A stretch of DNA of 64,000 nucleotides from Ruegeria atlantica (GTDB lineage: Bacteria > Pseudomonadota > Alphaproteobacteria > Rhodobacterales > Rhodobacteraceae), in contig NZ_WQCG01000008.1 of NCBI RefSeq assembly GCF_013032505.1, forward strand, positions 123,208 through 187,207. Reading direction: 5' to 3'. The translations under genes were made by a program, and so were the position numbers. This document shows, piece by piece, positions 27,000-36,962 of the stretch (positions are counted from its first letter, which is position 1; every line of letters begins with the position of its first letter). The notes beneath the pieces were generated by a model, which was not told where the DNA came from, did no database searches, and worked only from the letters and a program-made list of their open reading frames with translations.

Positions 27000-28664
27000 A
27001 TGACACGACAATTCAAGCCCTTCCTTTTGTTGGCTTATTTTGTGACAGCACTGGCTGCCAGCCTTTGGCTCTCAGACGCTGCGTCGGCACAGGAAACACC
27101 GGCCGAGCCGCCGGCTTCTGAGGGTACGGAATCGGATGCCTTCGTCGCCCCGGTTATAGTGGACGGGGACGTGTTGTTCCGGGTCCGTGGGTCTAGTGCC
27201 TTGCCCGCCCCCGAACGAGCGGAGATTGTTCAGAACAAGATTGTCGAAGTCGCAGAAGCCTCGGACACGCAAGAGGTCGAGATCACATACGAAGAAACCG
27301 AGTTTGGTATCTGGACACTGGCTGATGGTGAGAGAATCTCGATCGTTACCGAAGCTGACGCCGAATTGGAACAGATGGAGCTGAGTGTTCTGAGTGTTTT
27401 ACACGGGGACGCGATCAAACAATCCATTGAATCCTATCGCTCCAACCGCACCGAACAGGCGCGCGTTTCCGGTGCGATCGAGGCCGCCGCATGGACCTTG
27501 GGGTTCGTTGCGTTTGTCGTTGCGATCCTCTGGTTGCACCGTCGCATACGAAGGAAGACACTGAAGTTTGTCTCCCGTCATCTTAAAGACGTGGAAACCG
27601 CGACGGCCAAAAGCGTTCAGGCTGAGGCGATTGCAGCGCTCGTCCGGTACGGGCTGAGTTTTGTTCTGCTCATCATCTTCTTCCTGGGTTTCTACTACTA
27701 CCTCTCGTTTGTTCTGCTGGCCTTCGCCGAAACTCGCTATTTCGCCCAGCTTCTGCTGACTTACCTGACAGAGCCTGTCCTGCTGATCTTCAAAGGCGTT
27801 ATCAGCTACATCCCCAACATGATCATGCTGGGTTTGATCGCCTGGGTAACGATGTACATCATCAAGGGGATGCGGGTGTTTTTTGACGCTGTCGAAGCGG
27901 GCTCATTCGATATGGGCGATTTCGAAAAACACTGGGTCAGCCCAACCTTCAACATTGCACGCGTTGTCGTGATCCTGATCGCCTTGGTCTTCGCGGTCCC
28001 CTACATCCCTGGATCGGACTCGGCTGCATTCCAAGGATTGACCATTCTCGTGGGCGCGATGCTGTCGCTTGGCGCCAATTCAGTGGTGTCAAACATGCTG
28101 GCCGGTCTGTTCGTGATCTACCGCCGTTCGACTTCAATTGGGGATCGCATTCAAATCGGCGATCACATCGGTGACGTGGTTCAAATCAAGCTGATGGAGA
28201 CGCACCTGAAATCCATCAAGAATGAGCTGATCTCGATCCCAAATGCGCAACTTATGAACTCGGACGTGGTCAACTTCTCGAAGAAGACCGATGGAAGCGG
28301 GCTGCTGCTGCACACTACGGTCGGCATTGGTTACGAAGAGCCACCGGAAAAGGTCGAGGCGATGTTGATCGAGGCCGCCAACCGGACCAAGGGTATCAAG
28401 GCCAAACCGGAACCTTTTGTTTTGTGGACGGCATTGGCGGACTACGCGATCAATTACCAGATCAACGGCTACACGACCCGAGGCAGCATAATTCCGAAAA
28501 TCCGGTCGGACCTGCATCGCAATATCGTAGCCGTGTTCAATGAAAACGGTGTGCAAATCATGACGCCCTCTTACATGGCTGATCCGCCTGATCCCAAGAT
28601 CCCGACCGAGCATTGGGATGGCCATCTGGCGCATGAAACACACGCGGACGCCGATAAGTCGTAA
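27000..28664 (+). CDS. MscS-family mechanosensitive channel
   Basis: 554 residues: signal peptide (about 1-31), a periplasmic acidic domain (35-150), then four or five membrane helices. The pore helix and MscS core are ILVGAMLSLGANSVVSNMLA and RRSTSIGDRIQIGDHIGDV (residues about 350-395), followed by the cytoplasmic cage. The periplasmic region makes it one of the larger MscS types. It would release osmolytes on hypo-osmotic shock, relevant for a cell that handles DMSP and betaine. Transcribed away from yajC. Confidence 0.92.
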   Translation: MTRQFKPFLLLAYFVTALAASLWLSDAASAQETPAEPPASEGTESDAFVAPVIVDGDVLFRVRGSSALPAPERAEIVQNKIVEVAEASDTQEVEITYEETEFGIWTLADGERISIVTEADAELEQMELSVLSVLHGDAIKQSIESYRSNRTEQARVSGAIEAAAWTLGFVAFVVAILWLHRRIRRKTLKFVSRHLKDVETATAKSVQAEAIAALVRYGLSFVLLIIFFLGFYYYLSFVLLAFAETRYFAQLLLTYLTEPVLLIFKGVISYIPNMIMLGLIAWVTMYIIKGMRVFFDAVEAGSFDMGDFEKHWVSPTFNIARVVVILIALVFAVPYIPGSDSAAFQGLTILVGAMLSLGANSVVSNMLAGLFVIYRRSTSIGDRIQIGDHIGDVVQIKLMETHLKSIKNELISIPNAQLMNSDVVNFSKKTDGSGLLLHTTVGIGYEEPPEKVEAMLIEAANRTKGIKAKPEPFVLWTALADYAINYQINGYTTRGSIIPKIRSDLHRNIVAVFNENGVQIMTPSYMADPPDPKIPTEHWDGHLAHETHADADKS

Positions 28665-28736
28665 CCGGCGCTACACCCTGCCTTTCAGATGGTGCATAAG
28701 CGGATTCAGTGATTCACGCATTTAAGGATCTGAACC

Positions 28737-30029
28737 ATGCACGACATCCGCGCCATTCGCGAAAACCCAGCCGCCTTCGACGCCGCACTTGCGCGCCGTG
28801 GGGACGCGCCGGTGTCGTCAGATTTGCTAAGGCTGGACGAAAGCCGCCGGGCCAAGATTTTGGCCGCGGAAACGGCGCAAGCCGAACAGAACAAGGCCAA
28901 CAAGGAAGTTGGCGCTGCCAAGGCACGCGGTGACGAAGCTGAATTTCAGCGTCTGCGCGCGCTGGTCGCTGAAAAAAAGGCCGAAATCTCCCGGATGCAA
29001 ACCGAAGCCAAGGACCTGGACGCGCTGCTGACTGATCAGTTGATCCGCATCGCGAACCTGCCCGCTGAGGACGTGCCTGAAGGTGCGGATGAGAACGACA
29101 ATGTCGAGGTCAACCGTTGGGGCGCTCCGCGAGAGTTGGATTTTGCACCTAAAGAGCATTTCGAAATCGAGGCTGTTCAAAACGGCATGGATTTCGAAAC
29201 AGCGGCAAAACTGTCTGGCTCGCGCTTTGTGCTGCTGTCCGGCGGCGTCGCCCGCGTTCACCGCGCCTTGGCGCAGTTCATGCTGGACACGCACATTAAC
29301 GAAAACGAGCTGACCGAGGTAAACGGCCCGGTTCTGGTTCTGTCCGAAATGATGCAAGGCACCGGCCAGTTGCCGAAGTTCGGCGAGGATAGCTATCAGA
29401 CTCGCGAGGGCTGGTGGCTGATCCCAACCTCTGAGGTTTCGCTGACCAACATCGTCAACGACACGATGATCGAGGAAAGCTACCTGCCCCGCCGCTATAC
29501 CGCGCATTCGCTCTGCTTTCGGTCCGAGGCCGGCAGCGCGGGCAAAGATACCCGCGGGATGCTGCGTCAACACCAGTTCGAAAAGGTCGAGATGGTCTCG
29601 GTCACGCATCCGGACAAATCGGATGACGAGCAAAAACGCATGCTACGCTGTGCCGAGGGTATTCTGGAAAAGCTGGGCATCCCCTATCGCACCGTCATCC
29701 TGTGCACCGGTGACATGGGCTTTGGCGCGCGCCGGACTTTTGACATCGAAGCATGGTTGCCTGGTCAGGACACCTATCGCGAGATCAGCTCGGTCTCGAC
29801 CTGCGGTGATTTTCAGGCGCGCCGGATGAACGCGCGCTTCCGTCCCGAAGGTGGCGGCAAACCGGAATACGTCCACACGCTGAACGGATCAGGTCTGGCC
29901 GTTGGGCGCTGTTTGATCGCTGTGCTGGAAAACGGCCAGAATGCAGACGGCACCGTTACCCTGCCCGAGGTTCTGTCCCCTTACCTTGGCGGCAAGTTGA
30001 CGCTGCAGTTGGACGGTACGCTGGCATAA
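28737..30029 (+). CDS. serS: Seryl-tRNA synthetase
   Basis: 430 residues. The N-terminal antiparallel coiled coil (residues about 30-100) binds the long variable arm of tRNA-Ser. Class II motif 2 is seen in [20 protein letters not shown], motif 3 in [32 protein letters not shown] is the usual start, with AAGGAT upstream. Confidence 0.98.
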   Translation: MHDIRAIRENPAAFDAALARRGDAPVSSDLLRLDESRRAKILAAETAQAEQNKANKEVGAAKARGDEAEFQRLRALVAEKKAEISRMQTEAKDLDALLTDQLIRIANLPAEDVPEGADENDNVEVNRWGAPRELDFAPKEHFEIEAVQNGMDFETAAKLSGSRFVLLSGGVARVHRALAQFMLDTHINENELTEVNGPVLVLSEMMQGTGQLPKFGEDSYQTREGWWLIPTSEVSLTNIVNDTMIEESYLPRRYTAHSLCFRSEAGSAGKDTRGMLRQHQFEKVEMVSVTHPDKSDDEQKRMLRCAEGILEKLGIPYRTVILCTGDMGFGARRTFDIEAWLPGQDTYREISSVSTCGDFQARRMNARFRPEGGGKPEYVHTLNGSGLAVGRCLIAVLENGQNADGTVTLPEVLSPYLGGKLTLQLDGTLA

Positions 30030-30084
30030 AGAAAACCGGAGCCCAATAGGGCACCAGTTCAAGAAACTACCAGGCGGAGAAGCC

Positions 30085-30714
30085 TTACTTCTTCGCCTTT
30101 TTCTTACCCTTCTTCTTGTCTTTCTTCTTATCTTTCTTTTTGTCCGATTTGTCGGCCTTTTTCTTGCCGTCCTTTTTGTCTTTCTTCTTATCTTTCTTCG
30201 CCTTGGCTTTCACCTTGTCCTTGGCTTTTGAGAAGACAGCTTCCATCTCCTGCAGCTTTTTGGCGGCCTTTTCAGCCTTGGCCTTTGCCTTTGCCTTCTT
30301 CTTAGCCTTGGCTTCTGCCAATGCGGCTGCGGCTTTCTCCTCCGCCGCTTTGCGTGCAGCCTCCTCCGCCCGTTTCTCGGCGGCAGCGGCGGCAATGGTC
30401 TTGCGCGCCGCGGGTCGGCGCGGCGCAGTTTTTCTGGCAGGTGCGCGGCGCGTTGCAGTTGTCGCAGCAGTCCTCTTGGCCGCAGGCTTAGCGGCAGGCT
30501 TGGCCGCCGCGGGTTTTGCCGCCGTCGGTTTAGCCGCTGTCGCCTCTTTCGCGGCCGCGATCAGACCGGCCGCGCGGGCCGTGCCGATACGGGGAACTTT
30601 GACCAGTGCAGCGGGGGTTGCTTTGGCTACGGCTTCGGCGGTTTTGAAACCATTGGCAGACAACGACTTTGCAAGCCCTTCTCCGACGCCTTTTATTGCG
30701 GTCACTGCGGTCAT
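30085..30714 (-). CDS. Helix-hairpin-helix protein with histone H1-like Ala/Lys tail
   Basis: 209 residues. The first 55 are two helix-hairpin-helix units (IKGVGEGLAKSL at 7-18 and VPRIGTARAAGL at 40-51), as in non-specific DNA binders. Residues 56-107 are an Ala/Lys/Pro/Arg stretch with AAKPAAKPAAK repeats like histone H1; 108-170 is an Ala/Lys/Glu helical or coiled segment; 171-209 is nearly pure Lys/Asp in KKDKKKDKK units. AAAGGA lies 5 bases before the ATG. A nucleoid protein is the most natural reading; HhH plus H1 tail in one chain is uncommon. Confidence 0.8.
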   Translation of the reverse strand: MTAVTAIKGVGEGLAKSLSANGFKTAEAVAKATPAALVKVPRIGTARAAGLIAAAKEATAAKPTAAKPAAAKPAAKPAAKRTAATTATRRAPARKTAPRRPAARKTIAAAAAEKRAEEAARKAAEEKAAAALAEAKAKKKAKAKAKAEKAAKKLQEMEAVFSKAKDKVKAKAKKDKKKDKKDGKKKADKSDKKKDKKKDKKKGKKKAKK

Positions 30715-30804
30715 TCTTTGTCCTTTCTGATTTTCCCTGCGTTGTCCTATGTATACTGGATACGCTCTCTCACAAGCCTGCGCCCAGAGATGCGGGCCAT
30801 TTGG

Positions 30805-31791
30805 TCAATTACTGTGTGCAAGATTACCGGATTGATCCTTTCTGGGAAACGGCACAAGCCGCTTGGCGTCCTCGTCCCACAGTTTCAGGTTCAATGCCGC
30901 GACGGCCTCGGGGAATTTAATCCGACGCGGTGTAAATTCTGGCGGAAGGTTATAGTGGCACGCACGCAGCCGGTACGACGGAATGCGGGCATTGAAATGG
31001 TGGATGTCATGCAGCGTGATGCAAGCGACCGCATTGTCGAACCACCACCCAAAATCCAACGCGGATGATCCCTGCAACGCTGCCAGTTTTGGGTCCAGAT
31101 CCGGGCGGCGATCCCAATAAGTGTCCTCGAAATTATGCTGCAGGTAGACCAGAAACACACCCAGCATCCCGCCCAGCAGTGAAAACACCAACCAAACCAA
31201 AATACCTGTTGCGCCAGCGATCAAATACAAAAGACCAAGAAAAACGATGATCGACAGATTGTGCAGCAAAACGCCTTTGACGCCAAACCGCACCGTGTTC
31301 TTGGGCCAGCGGTAGCGGATGAAATAGGTGAACAGTGCCCCAGCTGGAACCAGGATGAACGGGTTGCGGTAAAGCCTGTAAAACAAGCGCGTTTTCCAAT
31401 CAGCCGCGTTCCATTCTCGCAGAGTCATGGTGTGGATTTCGCCGGTTTCGCGATGCTCCAGATTGCCAATACCTGCGTGATGCAGATTATGGTTCTGCTT
31501 CATCACTTCGAACGGAGCAAAGGTGAACGGCGACAGCCCGTGCCCGGCCCATTCGTTCTGGGCACGCGTTTCGAACAAAGAGTGATGTCCGCAGTCGTGC
31601 TGTAGCACGTAGAGGCGCACCGCAGAAAAGGCAAAGACGATCCCGGCCGGGATCATGACGTACCAGCGATCCACATAGGCAATCGCCAGCGCAAGTGATG
31701 TGAAATACACCGCGAAGGTTCCAAAATAGCTCAGCGCGGCCAATCTGTTGTCCTGAACCGCGTATTGCCTTGTGTATTCCCTCAGATCCAT
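30805..31791 (-). CDS. Membrane fatty acid desaturase
   Basis: 328 residues from an ATG (MDLREYTRQY) with GGGGAG 7 bases upstream; a TTG ten codons earlier also opens the frame. The three histidine boxes of di-iron desaturases are present: HDCGHH, HNLHH and HDIHH, between four membrane helices. It should introduce a double bond into an acyl lipid; the regioselectivity and electron donor are not visible. Single gene, downstream of the der operon on the same strand. Confidence 0.9.
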   Translation of the reverse strand: MDLREYTRQYAVQDNRLAALSYFGTFAVYFTSLALAIAYVDRWYVMIPAGIVFAFSAVRLYVLQHDCGHHSLFETRAQNEWAGHGLSPFTFAPFEVMKQNHNLHHAGIGNLEHRETGEIHTMTLREWNAADWKTRLFYRLYRNPFILVPAGALFTYFIRYRWPKNTVRFGVKGVLLHNLSIIVFLGLLYLIAGATGILVWLVFSLLGGMLGVFLVYLQHNFEDTYWDRRPDLDPKLAALQGSSALDFGWWFDNAVACITLHDIHHFNARIPSYRLRACHYNLPPEFTPRRIKFPEAVAALNLKLWDEDAKRLVPFPRKDQSGNLAHSN

Positions 31792-31954
31792 CCAGCCGCT
31801 CCCCACGTTGGTTAGGTCCAATGGTTGTCAAAAACGGGTGCGGAAGTTCCGCATGAAATAATATGCGCGCGAAACAGATGCGCGCCAGTGAATGCTAGCG
31901 CGGGGAAATGGGGCTGTCACGCCCCTCAGACAAAAATGCTGAAAATTGGCGCAG

Positions 31955-33418
31955 TTACGCGCGGCCTTTGAGATGTTTGGCCAATGCACCCGCGTTTTTC
32001 TTGCGGCGTCCCTTGTAGGGGTTCTTGTCCCCCTGGCCGCGCAAAGTTAGACGGATCGGAGTGCCGGGCATATCGAAATCTTCGCGCAGGCCATTGACCA
32101 GATACCTCGTATAGCTGGCCGGCATCTTGTCAGGGTGCGAACACATGACCACAAACCCAGGTGGGCGGGTCTTGGCTTGAGTCATATAGCGCAGTTTGAT
32201 CCGGCGGCCCTGTGGCGCTGGCGGCGGGTGCTGTTCCAGCATTGCCGTCAGCCAACGATTCAACGCAGCTGTCGGAACGCGGCGGTTCCAGACGTCATGC
32301 GCACGCAGGATGGCGGTACGCAGACGTTCCAGCCCCCGACCCGTCTTTGCCGAAACCGTCACCAAAGGCGCGCCTCGCAACTGCGGCAGCAAACGCTCGA
32401 ACGACTCTTTTAGATCCCGCAGCTTTTCTTGCTTGTCTTCCTCAATGTCCCACTTGTTGATGGCGACAACGACAGCGCGGCCTTCACGTTCGGCCAGATC
32501 GGCGATACGCAGATCTTGCTGTTCGAAGGGGATGGCCGCATCCAGCAGTACAACAACAACTTCTGCAAACTTAACAGCGCGCAGACCATCCGAGACTGAG
32601 AGCTTTTCGAGCTTTTCCTGAACCTTGGCTTTTTTGCGCATCCCGGCGGTATCGAAGATACGCATGGGCGTGCTTTCCCCGTCCGGGTCCGCCCAGTCTA
32701 GGCGCAGGCTGATCGCGTCGCGTGTAATCCCGGCTTCGGGGCCGGTCAGCAGACGGTCCTCGCCAACGATCTTGTTGATCAACGTGGATTTACCGGCGTT
32801 CGGGCGCCCGACGACAGCCACCTGTAGCGGTTTGGCAGCGGTGATCAGTGGCGTTTCGCCCTCTCCATCCTCGTCCAGTTCAATATCAGTCACCGGGGTA
32901 TCGTCGACGGCCTTTTCCTCGGCCGCATCGGCCAAGGGCATAAGCTGGGAATAAAGATCGGTCATCCCCTCGCCATGCTCGCCCGACAGGCGAACCGGTT
33001 CACCCAGACCCAGGTTGTAGGCCTCAAGCACACCTGCATCCGCTGCATTACCCTCGGCTTTATTGGCAGCAAGGATCACGTGCTTGGAACGTTTACGCAG
33101 AATTTCGGCAAACATCTCATCGGTTGGAGTAATCCCGACCCGCGCATCGATCATGAATAAGCACACATCGGCCATGTCCACGGCGCGCTCGGTCAGGCGG
33201 CGCATACGGCCTTGTAGGCTGTCATCGGTCGCGTCTTCAAGACCCGCAGTGTCAATCACGGTAAATCGCAGGTCACCCAGACGCCCTTCGCCTTCGCGCA
33301 GGTCGCGCGTTACACCGGGCTGGTCGTCGACTAGAGCCAGACGTTTGCCCACGAGGCGGTTGAACAGTGTGGATTTGCCCACATTCGGGCGCCCCACGAT
33401 GGCGAGGGTCAGCGACAT
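31955..33418 (-). CDS. der: Ribosome-associated GTPase Der (EngA)
   Basis: 487 residues with two tandem GTPase domains, GRPNVGKST (near residue 9) and GRPNAGKST (near 200), each with DTAG and NK.D-type motifs, then a KH-like domain ending in a basic tail ([19 protein letters not shown]). It is needed for 50S subunit assembly. It is the last gene of yfgM-bamB-der, the same order as in many proteobacteria. A weak GGGGC/GCCCC hairpin (31910-31925) lies downstream. Confidence 0.97.
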   Translation of the reverse strand: MSLTLAIVGRPNVGKSTLFNRLVGKRLALVDDQPGVTRDLREGEGRLGDLRFTVIDTAGLEDATDDSLQGRMRRLTERAVDMADVCLFMIDARVGITPTDEMFAEILRKRSKHVILAANKAEGNAADAGVLEAYNLGLGEPVRLSGEHGEGMTDLYSQLMPLADAAEEKAVDDTPVTDIELDEDGEGETPLITAAKPLQVAVVGRPNAGKSTLINKIVGEDRLLTGPEAGITRDAISLRLDWADPDGESTPMRIFDTAGMRKKAKVQEKLEKLSVSDGLRAVKFAEVVVVLLDAAIPFEQQDLRIADLAEREGRAVVVAINKWDIEEDKQEKLRDLKESFERLLPQLRGAPLVTVSAKTGRGLERLRTAILRAHDVWNRRVPTAALNRWLTAMLEQHPPPAPQGRRIKLRYMTQAKTRPPGFVVMCSHPDKMPASYTRYLVNGLREDFDMPGTPIRLTLRGQGDKNPYKGRRKKNAGALAKHLKGRA

Positions 33419-33466
33419 GATACTCAACTTTCAAGACTCAGACGCGCCCTTTAGCGCATCTTGTCG

Positions 33467-34789
33467 TCAACGGAAAGCGTGCAAATCACCTTTGGTCGAC
33501 ACAACGTACAGCGTCTGTCCGGCCACAACCGGTGCCGTCGTCGCGCCACCTGGCACTTCGACGCGGTGAACCAGCGTGCCGTCAACCGGGCTGAAGAACC
33601 GAATATAGCCGTCGTTCGAGGCAATAACGATGCGCCCGCCCGCCATGATCGGCCCGTAATGCGCATAGATCGGCCCACGGCGCCCCGGCTTGTCTTTGAC
33701 AAAGCCCGGCAGGTCCTGCGCCCAGACAATCGCTCCGGTTGCCGCGTCCAGCCGCACCAGTTGGCTGCGGTCGCTAATCAGGAAAATGTTGTTTCCTGCG
33801 GCCCAGACCGTATCGACGGCTCCTTCGTCTGCGGTCCAAATCCGTTCGCCGGAATTTGCGTCGAAAGCGACCGTGCGCCCGGAATGGTTGCCGATATAAA
33901 TCTTGTCGCCCACCACCATCGGCCCGCCGGTCACATCAACGATTTGCGCCGCTGCTCGTCCACGACGTCCGCCGGCGACAGAAGCGTTCCAGCGGCGAAT
34001 ACCACCTCGACGGAACGTCGCTGAGATATCCCCCGAGCCAAAGGCGAATACGGAAAAATCTGATGCGATAACTGGCGCGGGCGCACCCAAAACGTTGCCG
34101 ACACTTGGGATGCCCTGAATTTGCCAGGCTATGCGGCCGTCCTTGGTGTTGACTGCCCACCCGGTTTCATCACCGGCGACCAGATACAGCAGCCCGTTGC
34201 TGACCAACGGCGCGCCGCTACCGGTTGCGTTCAACCTCTTTTGCCAGCGAACTGTACCGGTTTTGGCATCCAGCGCTGTCAGTCTGCCATAACCGGAAGA
34301 GACATAAAGCACACCATTGTCGTACGCCAAGCCGCCACCGGTGGCGTCCGAGTCGCCATCACTTGGTGGAATCAGATCGGTATCCCAAACGAGCTGTCCT
34401 TGCGGCGACACGGCGGACACCGTTGCCCCTGCATCCAGCGTATAGATCAACCCACCAGCCACAACGGGGTCGGCTGTGATCCGCTGCTTGCGCGAGTCGC
34501 CCTTACCGATGGATGCGGACCAGACACGCTGCGGCGTGGTGCGCAACTGTGCGTTGGTCGTACGGAACGCAGCCGTACCCGGGCTTTGCGGCCAACTTGC
34601 ATTGGCTTTTTGGGCAGGCAAACTGATCGGTTTCGAACCGCGGATTTCCACTGTTTCGGAATCGATAGCGGGACGAATATCTTCACGCGGCCCCGGCAAA
34701 ATGACTTCGGGCTCGCGACAGGCAGCGACCATGGTCAGGGAAAGGGCTGCCAGCGGCAATCCAATACGGGAGAATAGACTTGCTACCAT
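33467..34789 (-). CDS. bamB: Outer-membrane assembly lipoprotein BamB
   Basis: 440 residues. A lipobox (LTMVAAC, cysteine at about residue 24) is followed by a linker and an eight-bladed PQQ/beta-propeller, with repeats such as LTALDAKTGTVRWQKRL, TVAFDANSGERIWTA and LVRLDAATGAIVWAQDL. BamB is the scaffold of the BAM complex that inserts outer-membrane proteins. It lies between yfgM and der, as in E. coli. Confidence 0.93.
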   Translation of the reverse strand: MVASLFSRIGLPLAALSLTMVAACREPEVILPGPREDIRPAIDSETVEIRGSKPISLPAQKANASWPQSPGTAAFRTTNAQLRTTPQRVWSASIGKGDSRKQRITADPVVAGGLIYTLDAGATVSAVSPQGQLVWDTDLIPPSDGDSDATGGGLAYDNGVLYVSSGYGRLTALDAKTGTVRWQKRLNATGSGAPLVSNGLLYLVAGDETGWAVNTKDGRIAWQIQGIPSVGNVLGAPAPVIASDFSVFAFGSGDISATFRRGGIRRWNASVAGGRRGRAAAQIVDVTGGPMVVGDKIYIGNHSGRTVAFDANSGERIWTADEGAVDTVWAAGNNIFLISDRSQLVRLDAATGAIVWAQDLPGFVKDKPGRRGPIYAHYGPIMAGGRIVIASNDGYIRFFSPVDGTLVHRVEVPGGATTAPVVAGQTLYVVSTKGDLHAFR

Positions 34790-34831
34790 GATATTCCGAA
34801 CTCGCCTGTGATTTTTCTTGCCGTCACCAGA

Positions 34832-35503
34832 TCAGCCCTGCTGGGCTACCAGTGGCTCTGGTTCGCCACCAAGTGCCACAATCAACTGAGCTGCACGCTG
34901 CTGCAAATCCACGCCAACCTCTGCGTCCTGTCGCAAAGTCTGCAGCCGCGTGATGGCCGCTTCAACATTGCCTTCGGACACATCAATCAGGGCCAGTTGT
35001 TCCTCGGCCAGCAACCGCAGCGGCGCACCCGGTGCGGCCAGCGCTTCAAATTGAACACGACGATCGGCTGCCGGCATAGTGTCGCTTTGCAAAAGCAGCG
35101 CCTTGAACGCCGCGATCGCACGATAAATTTCCGGTAGATCCCCTTGCGATGCAACGGCGTTCAGACTGGCGACCGCATCCGGCTCTGATCCGGCCTCAAG
35201 CTGAGAGGCCGACAACAACATGTTGCGAACCGCATCCCCACCCGGCGATTGCGTTTCGACGGCGGCAAGGCTGGCGGCCCGGTCATCCGACTGATTCTGT
35301 GCCAGCGCCGCCAGGATTGAATCACCCAAATCCTGCGCCTGACTGGTTGCGCGCGACTTGCGTACTTCGTTGAACGCAGCACCGCCCACGATCAGGACAA
35401 CCGCAAGCACACCGACCCAACCCCATCTGCGCAACAGCAGAAACAGTCGGTCGCGGCGCACCTCTTCGGTCACCTCATCAATAAAACTGTCGACGTCGCT
35501 CAT
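34832..35503 (-). CDS. YfgM-like tetratricopeptide membrane protein
   Basis: 223 residues from MSDVDSFIDEVTEEVRRDR; a frame 29 codons longer is rejected. A single membrane helix (about 26-46, WGWVGVLAVVLIVGGAAF) and a TPR-like periplasmic domain match YfgM/DUF2133, an ancillary subunit near SecYEG that passes clients to periplasmic chaperones. The operon position before bamB supports the call. Confidence 0.85.
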   Translation of the reverse strand: MSDVDSFIDEVTEEVRRDRLFLLLRRWGWVGVLAVVLIVGGAAFNEVRKSRATSQAQDLGDSILAALAQNQSDDRAASLAAVETQSPGGDAVRNMLLSASQLEAGSEPDAVASLNAVASQGDLPEIYRAIAAFKALLLQSDTMPAADRRVQFEALAAPGAPLRLLAEEQLALIDVSEGNVEAAITRLQTLRQDAEVGVDLQQRAAQLIVALGGEPEPLVAQQG

Positions 35504-35729
35504 CCCTGCCCTCCGGGGCTGCATCCTTGGTGTATGGCGCCATGTCATACCCCGGCGCAATCGCCAAGCCAAGAGCCCGATTTTCCACAATCCAGCCGGG
35601 GGCCTCCGCTCTTGTAGAAAAAATTAAACCGAACTATTCAGTTTAGTGTGGAAACGGTACATAATCGTCCCCACTTTCTAGCATGACCGCCAAATAAGAC
35701 GTGGCAAAGAATTCTGGGAGTTGTCCTGC

Positions 35730-36962
35730 ATGCGCTTGATTTCATTGGCAAACGCCGCTTTGGTGATTGTTATTTTGTTTTTGTTGGTTTTTGAACGAGA
35801 CACCCTGTTCGCCTTTGCCGGACGCGCTGAAGCCGAGGCCAGCCCCGAAGCTGCCGGCGAATCCGGTGACATAGCGAACGTGAATCAGTCGTTGATTGGC
35901 GTAGTTGCCCTGAGGTCAACCGCACGCGAAATTGACAGCGCCGTACTGTTGCGAGGCCAGACCAAGGCCAACCGCCAGGTCGAAGTTCTGGCCGAAACCA
36001 CTTCGACTGTCATCTCTGAACCCAAACGCAAAGGTACGTTCGTCGAAGCTGGCGATCTCCTGTGCGAGCTGGACCCGGGCACTCGCCCCGCCAGTTTGGC
36101 CGAAGCCAAGGCTGCTAAGCTGGAGGCCGAAAGCCGCATTCCAGAAGCCGAAGCCCGTCTTGAGGAAGCACATGCGCGCGTTGCCGAGGCCGAGATCAAC
36201 CTGACAGCCGCAAACAAGCTGTCCGATTCCGGGTTTGGATCGGAAACACGCAGAATCTCAAGCGAGGCATCCATGAGGACCGCTGAGGCTGGCATCAAAA
36301 CGGCTGAAGCCGGCCTTGAGGCCACCCGCGCCGGGATCGAAGCCGCAACCGCCGAAGTCAAAGCTGCAGAACGCGAAATTGACCGCCAGACCATCGAAGC
36401 CCCTTTCAAAGGCCTTCTGGAAAGCGACACCGCCGAATTGGGCAGCCTAATGCAGCCCGGCTCGCTGTGCGCGACCGTTATCCAACTGGACCCGATCAAG
36501 CTGGTTGGGTTTGTTCCTGAAACCGAAGTTAACCGAGTGATTGTTGGTTCCGAGGCCAAGGCGCAACTGGTAACCGGTCTGCAAGTCGCCGGTCGTGTGA
36601 CATTCCTGAGCCGTTCCGCCGATGAAACCACCCGTACCTTCGAGGTTGAGATCACCGTTCCCAACCCGGAGCTGGCCATTCGGGACGGTCAGACCGCCGA
36701 CATCAGCATTTCGGCCGCCGGAGCCAAGGCGCATTTCCTGCCGCAATCAGCGCTGACCTTGAACAATAACGGCCAACTCGGTGTTCGCGTCGTTGGCCAA
36801 GGCAACGTGGTCGACTTCCAACCCATTGTTCTTCTTCGTGACACCGCCGAAGGCGTTTGGGTCGGTGGGCTGCCGGAAACTGTTGACATCATAGTTGTCG
36901 GGCAGGAATTCGTGACCCGTGGCGTCATCGTCGAGCCTACATATCAGGAAGCCGCGAAATGA
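35730..36962 (+). CDS. RND efflux periplasmic adaptor (membrane fusion protein)
   Basis: 410 residues. The ATG (MRLISLANAAL) follows GGGAG; a TTG three codons upstream also opens the frame. An uncleaved anchor or signal lies at 6-30. The domains are in adaptor order: first lipoyl half (VLAETTSTVISEP...VEAGDLLCEL), a long Ala/Glu-rich alpha hairpin (about 105-220), second lipoyl half (IEAPFKGLLESD) and beta barrel. It overlaps the permease start by 4 bases, so the two make one pump; no outer-membrane factor is adjacent. Confidence 0.93.
   Translation: MRLISLANAALVIVILFLLVFERDTLFAFAGRAEAEASPEAAGESGDIANVNQSLIGVVALRSTAREIDSAVLLRGQTKANRQVEVLAETTSTVISEPKRKGTFVEAGDLLCELDPGTRPASLAEAKAAKLEAESRIPEAEARLEEAHARVAEAEINLTAANKLSDSGFGSETRRISSEASMRTAEAGIKTAEAGLEATRAGIEAATAEVKAAEREIDRQTIEAPFKGLLESDTAELGSLMQPGSLCATVIQLDPIKLVGFVPETEVNRVIVGSEAKAQLVTGLQVAGRVTFLSRSADETTRTFEVEITVPNPELAIRDGQTADISISAAGAKAHFLPQSALTLNNNGQLGVRVVGQGNVVDFQPIVLLRDTAEGVWVGGLPETVDIIVVGQEFVTRGVIVEPTYQEAAK

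Noticed and set aside
30085..30714. Possible frameshift or simple-sequence artefact in the Lys-rich gene
   Set aside because: The frame is continuous, the codons vary (AAG/AAA, GAC/GAT), and the HhH domain is intact, so a real low-complexity tail is more likely.
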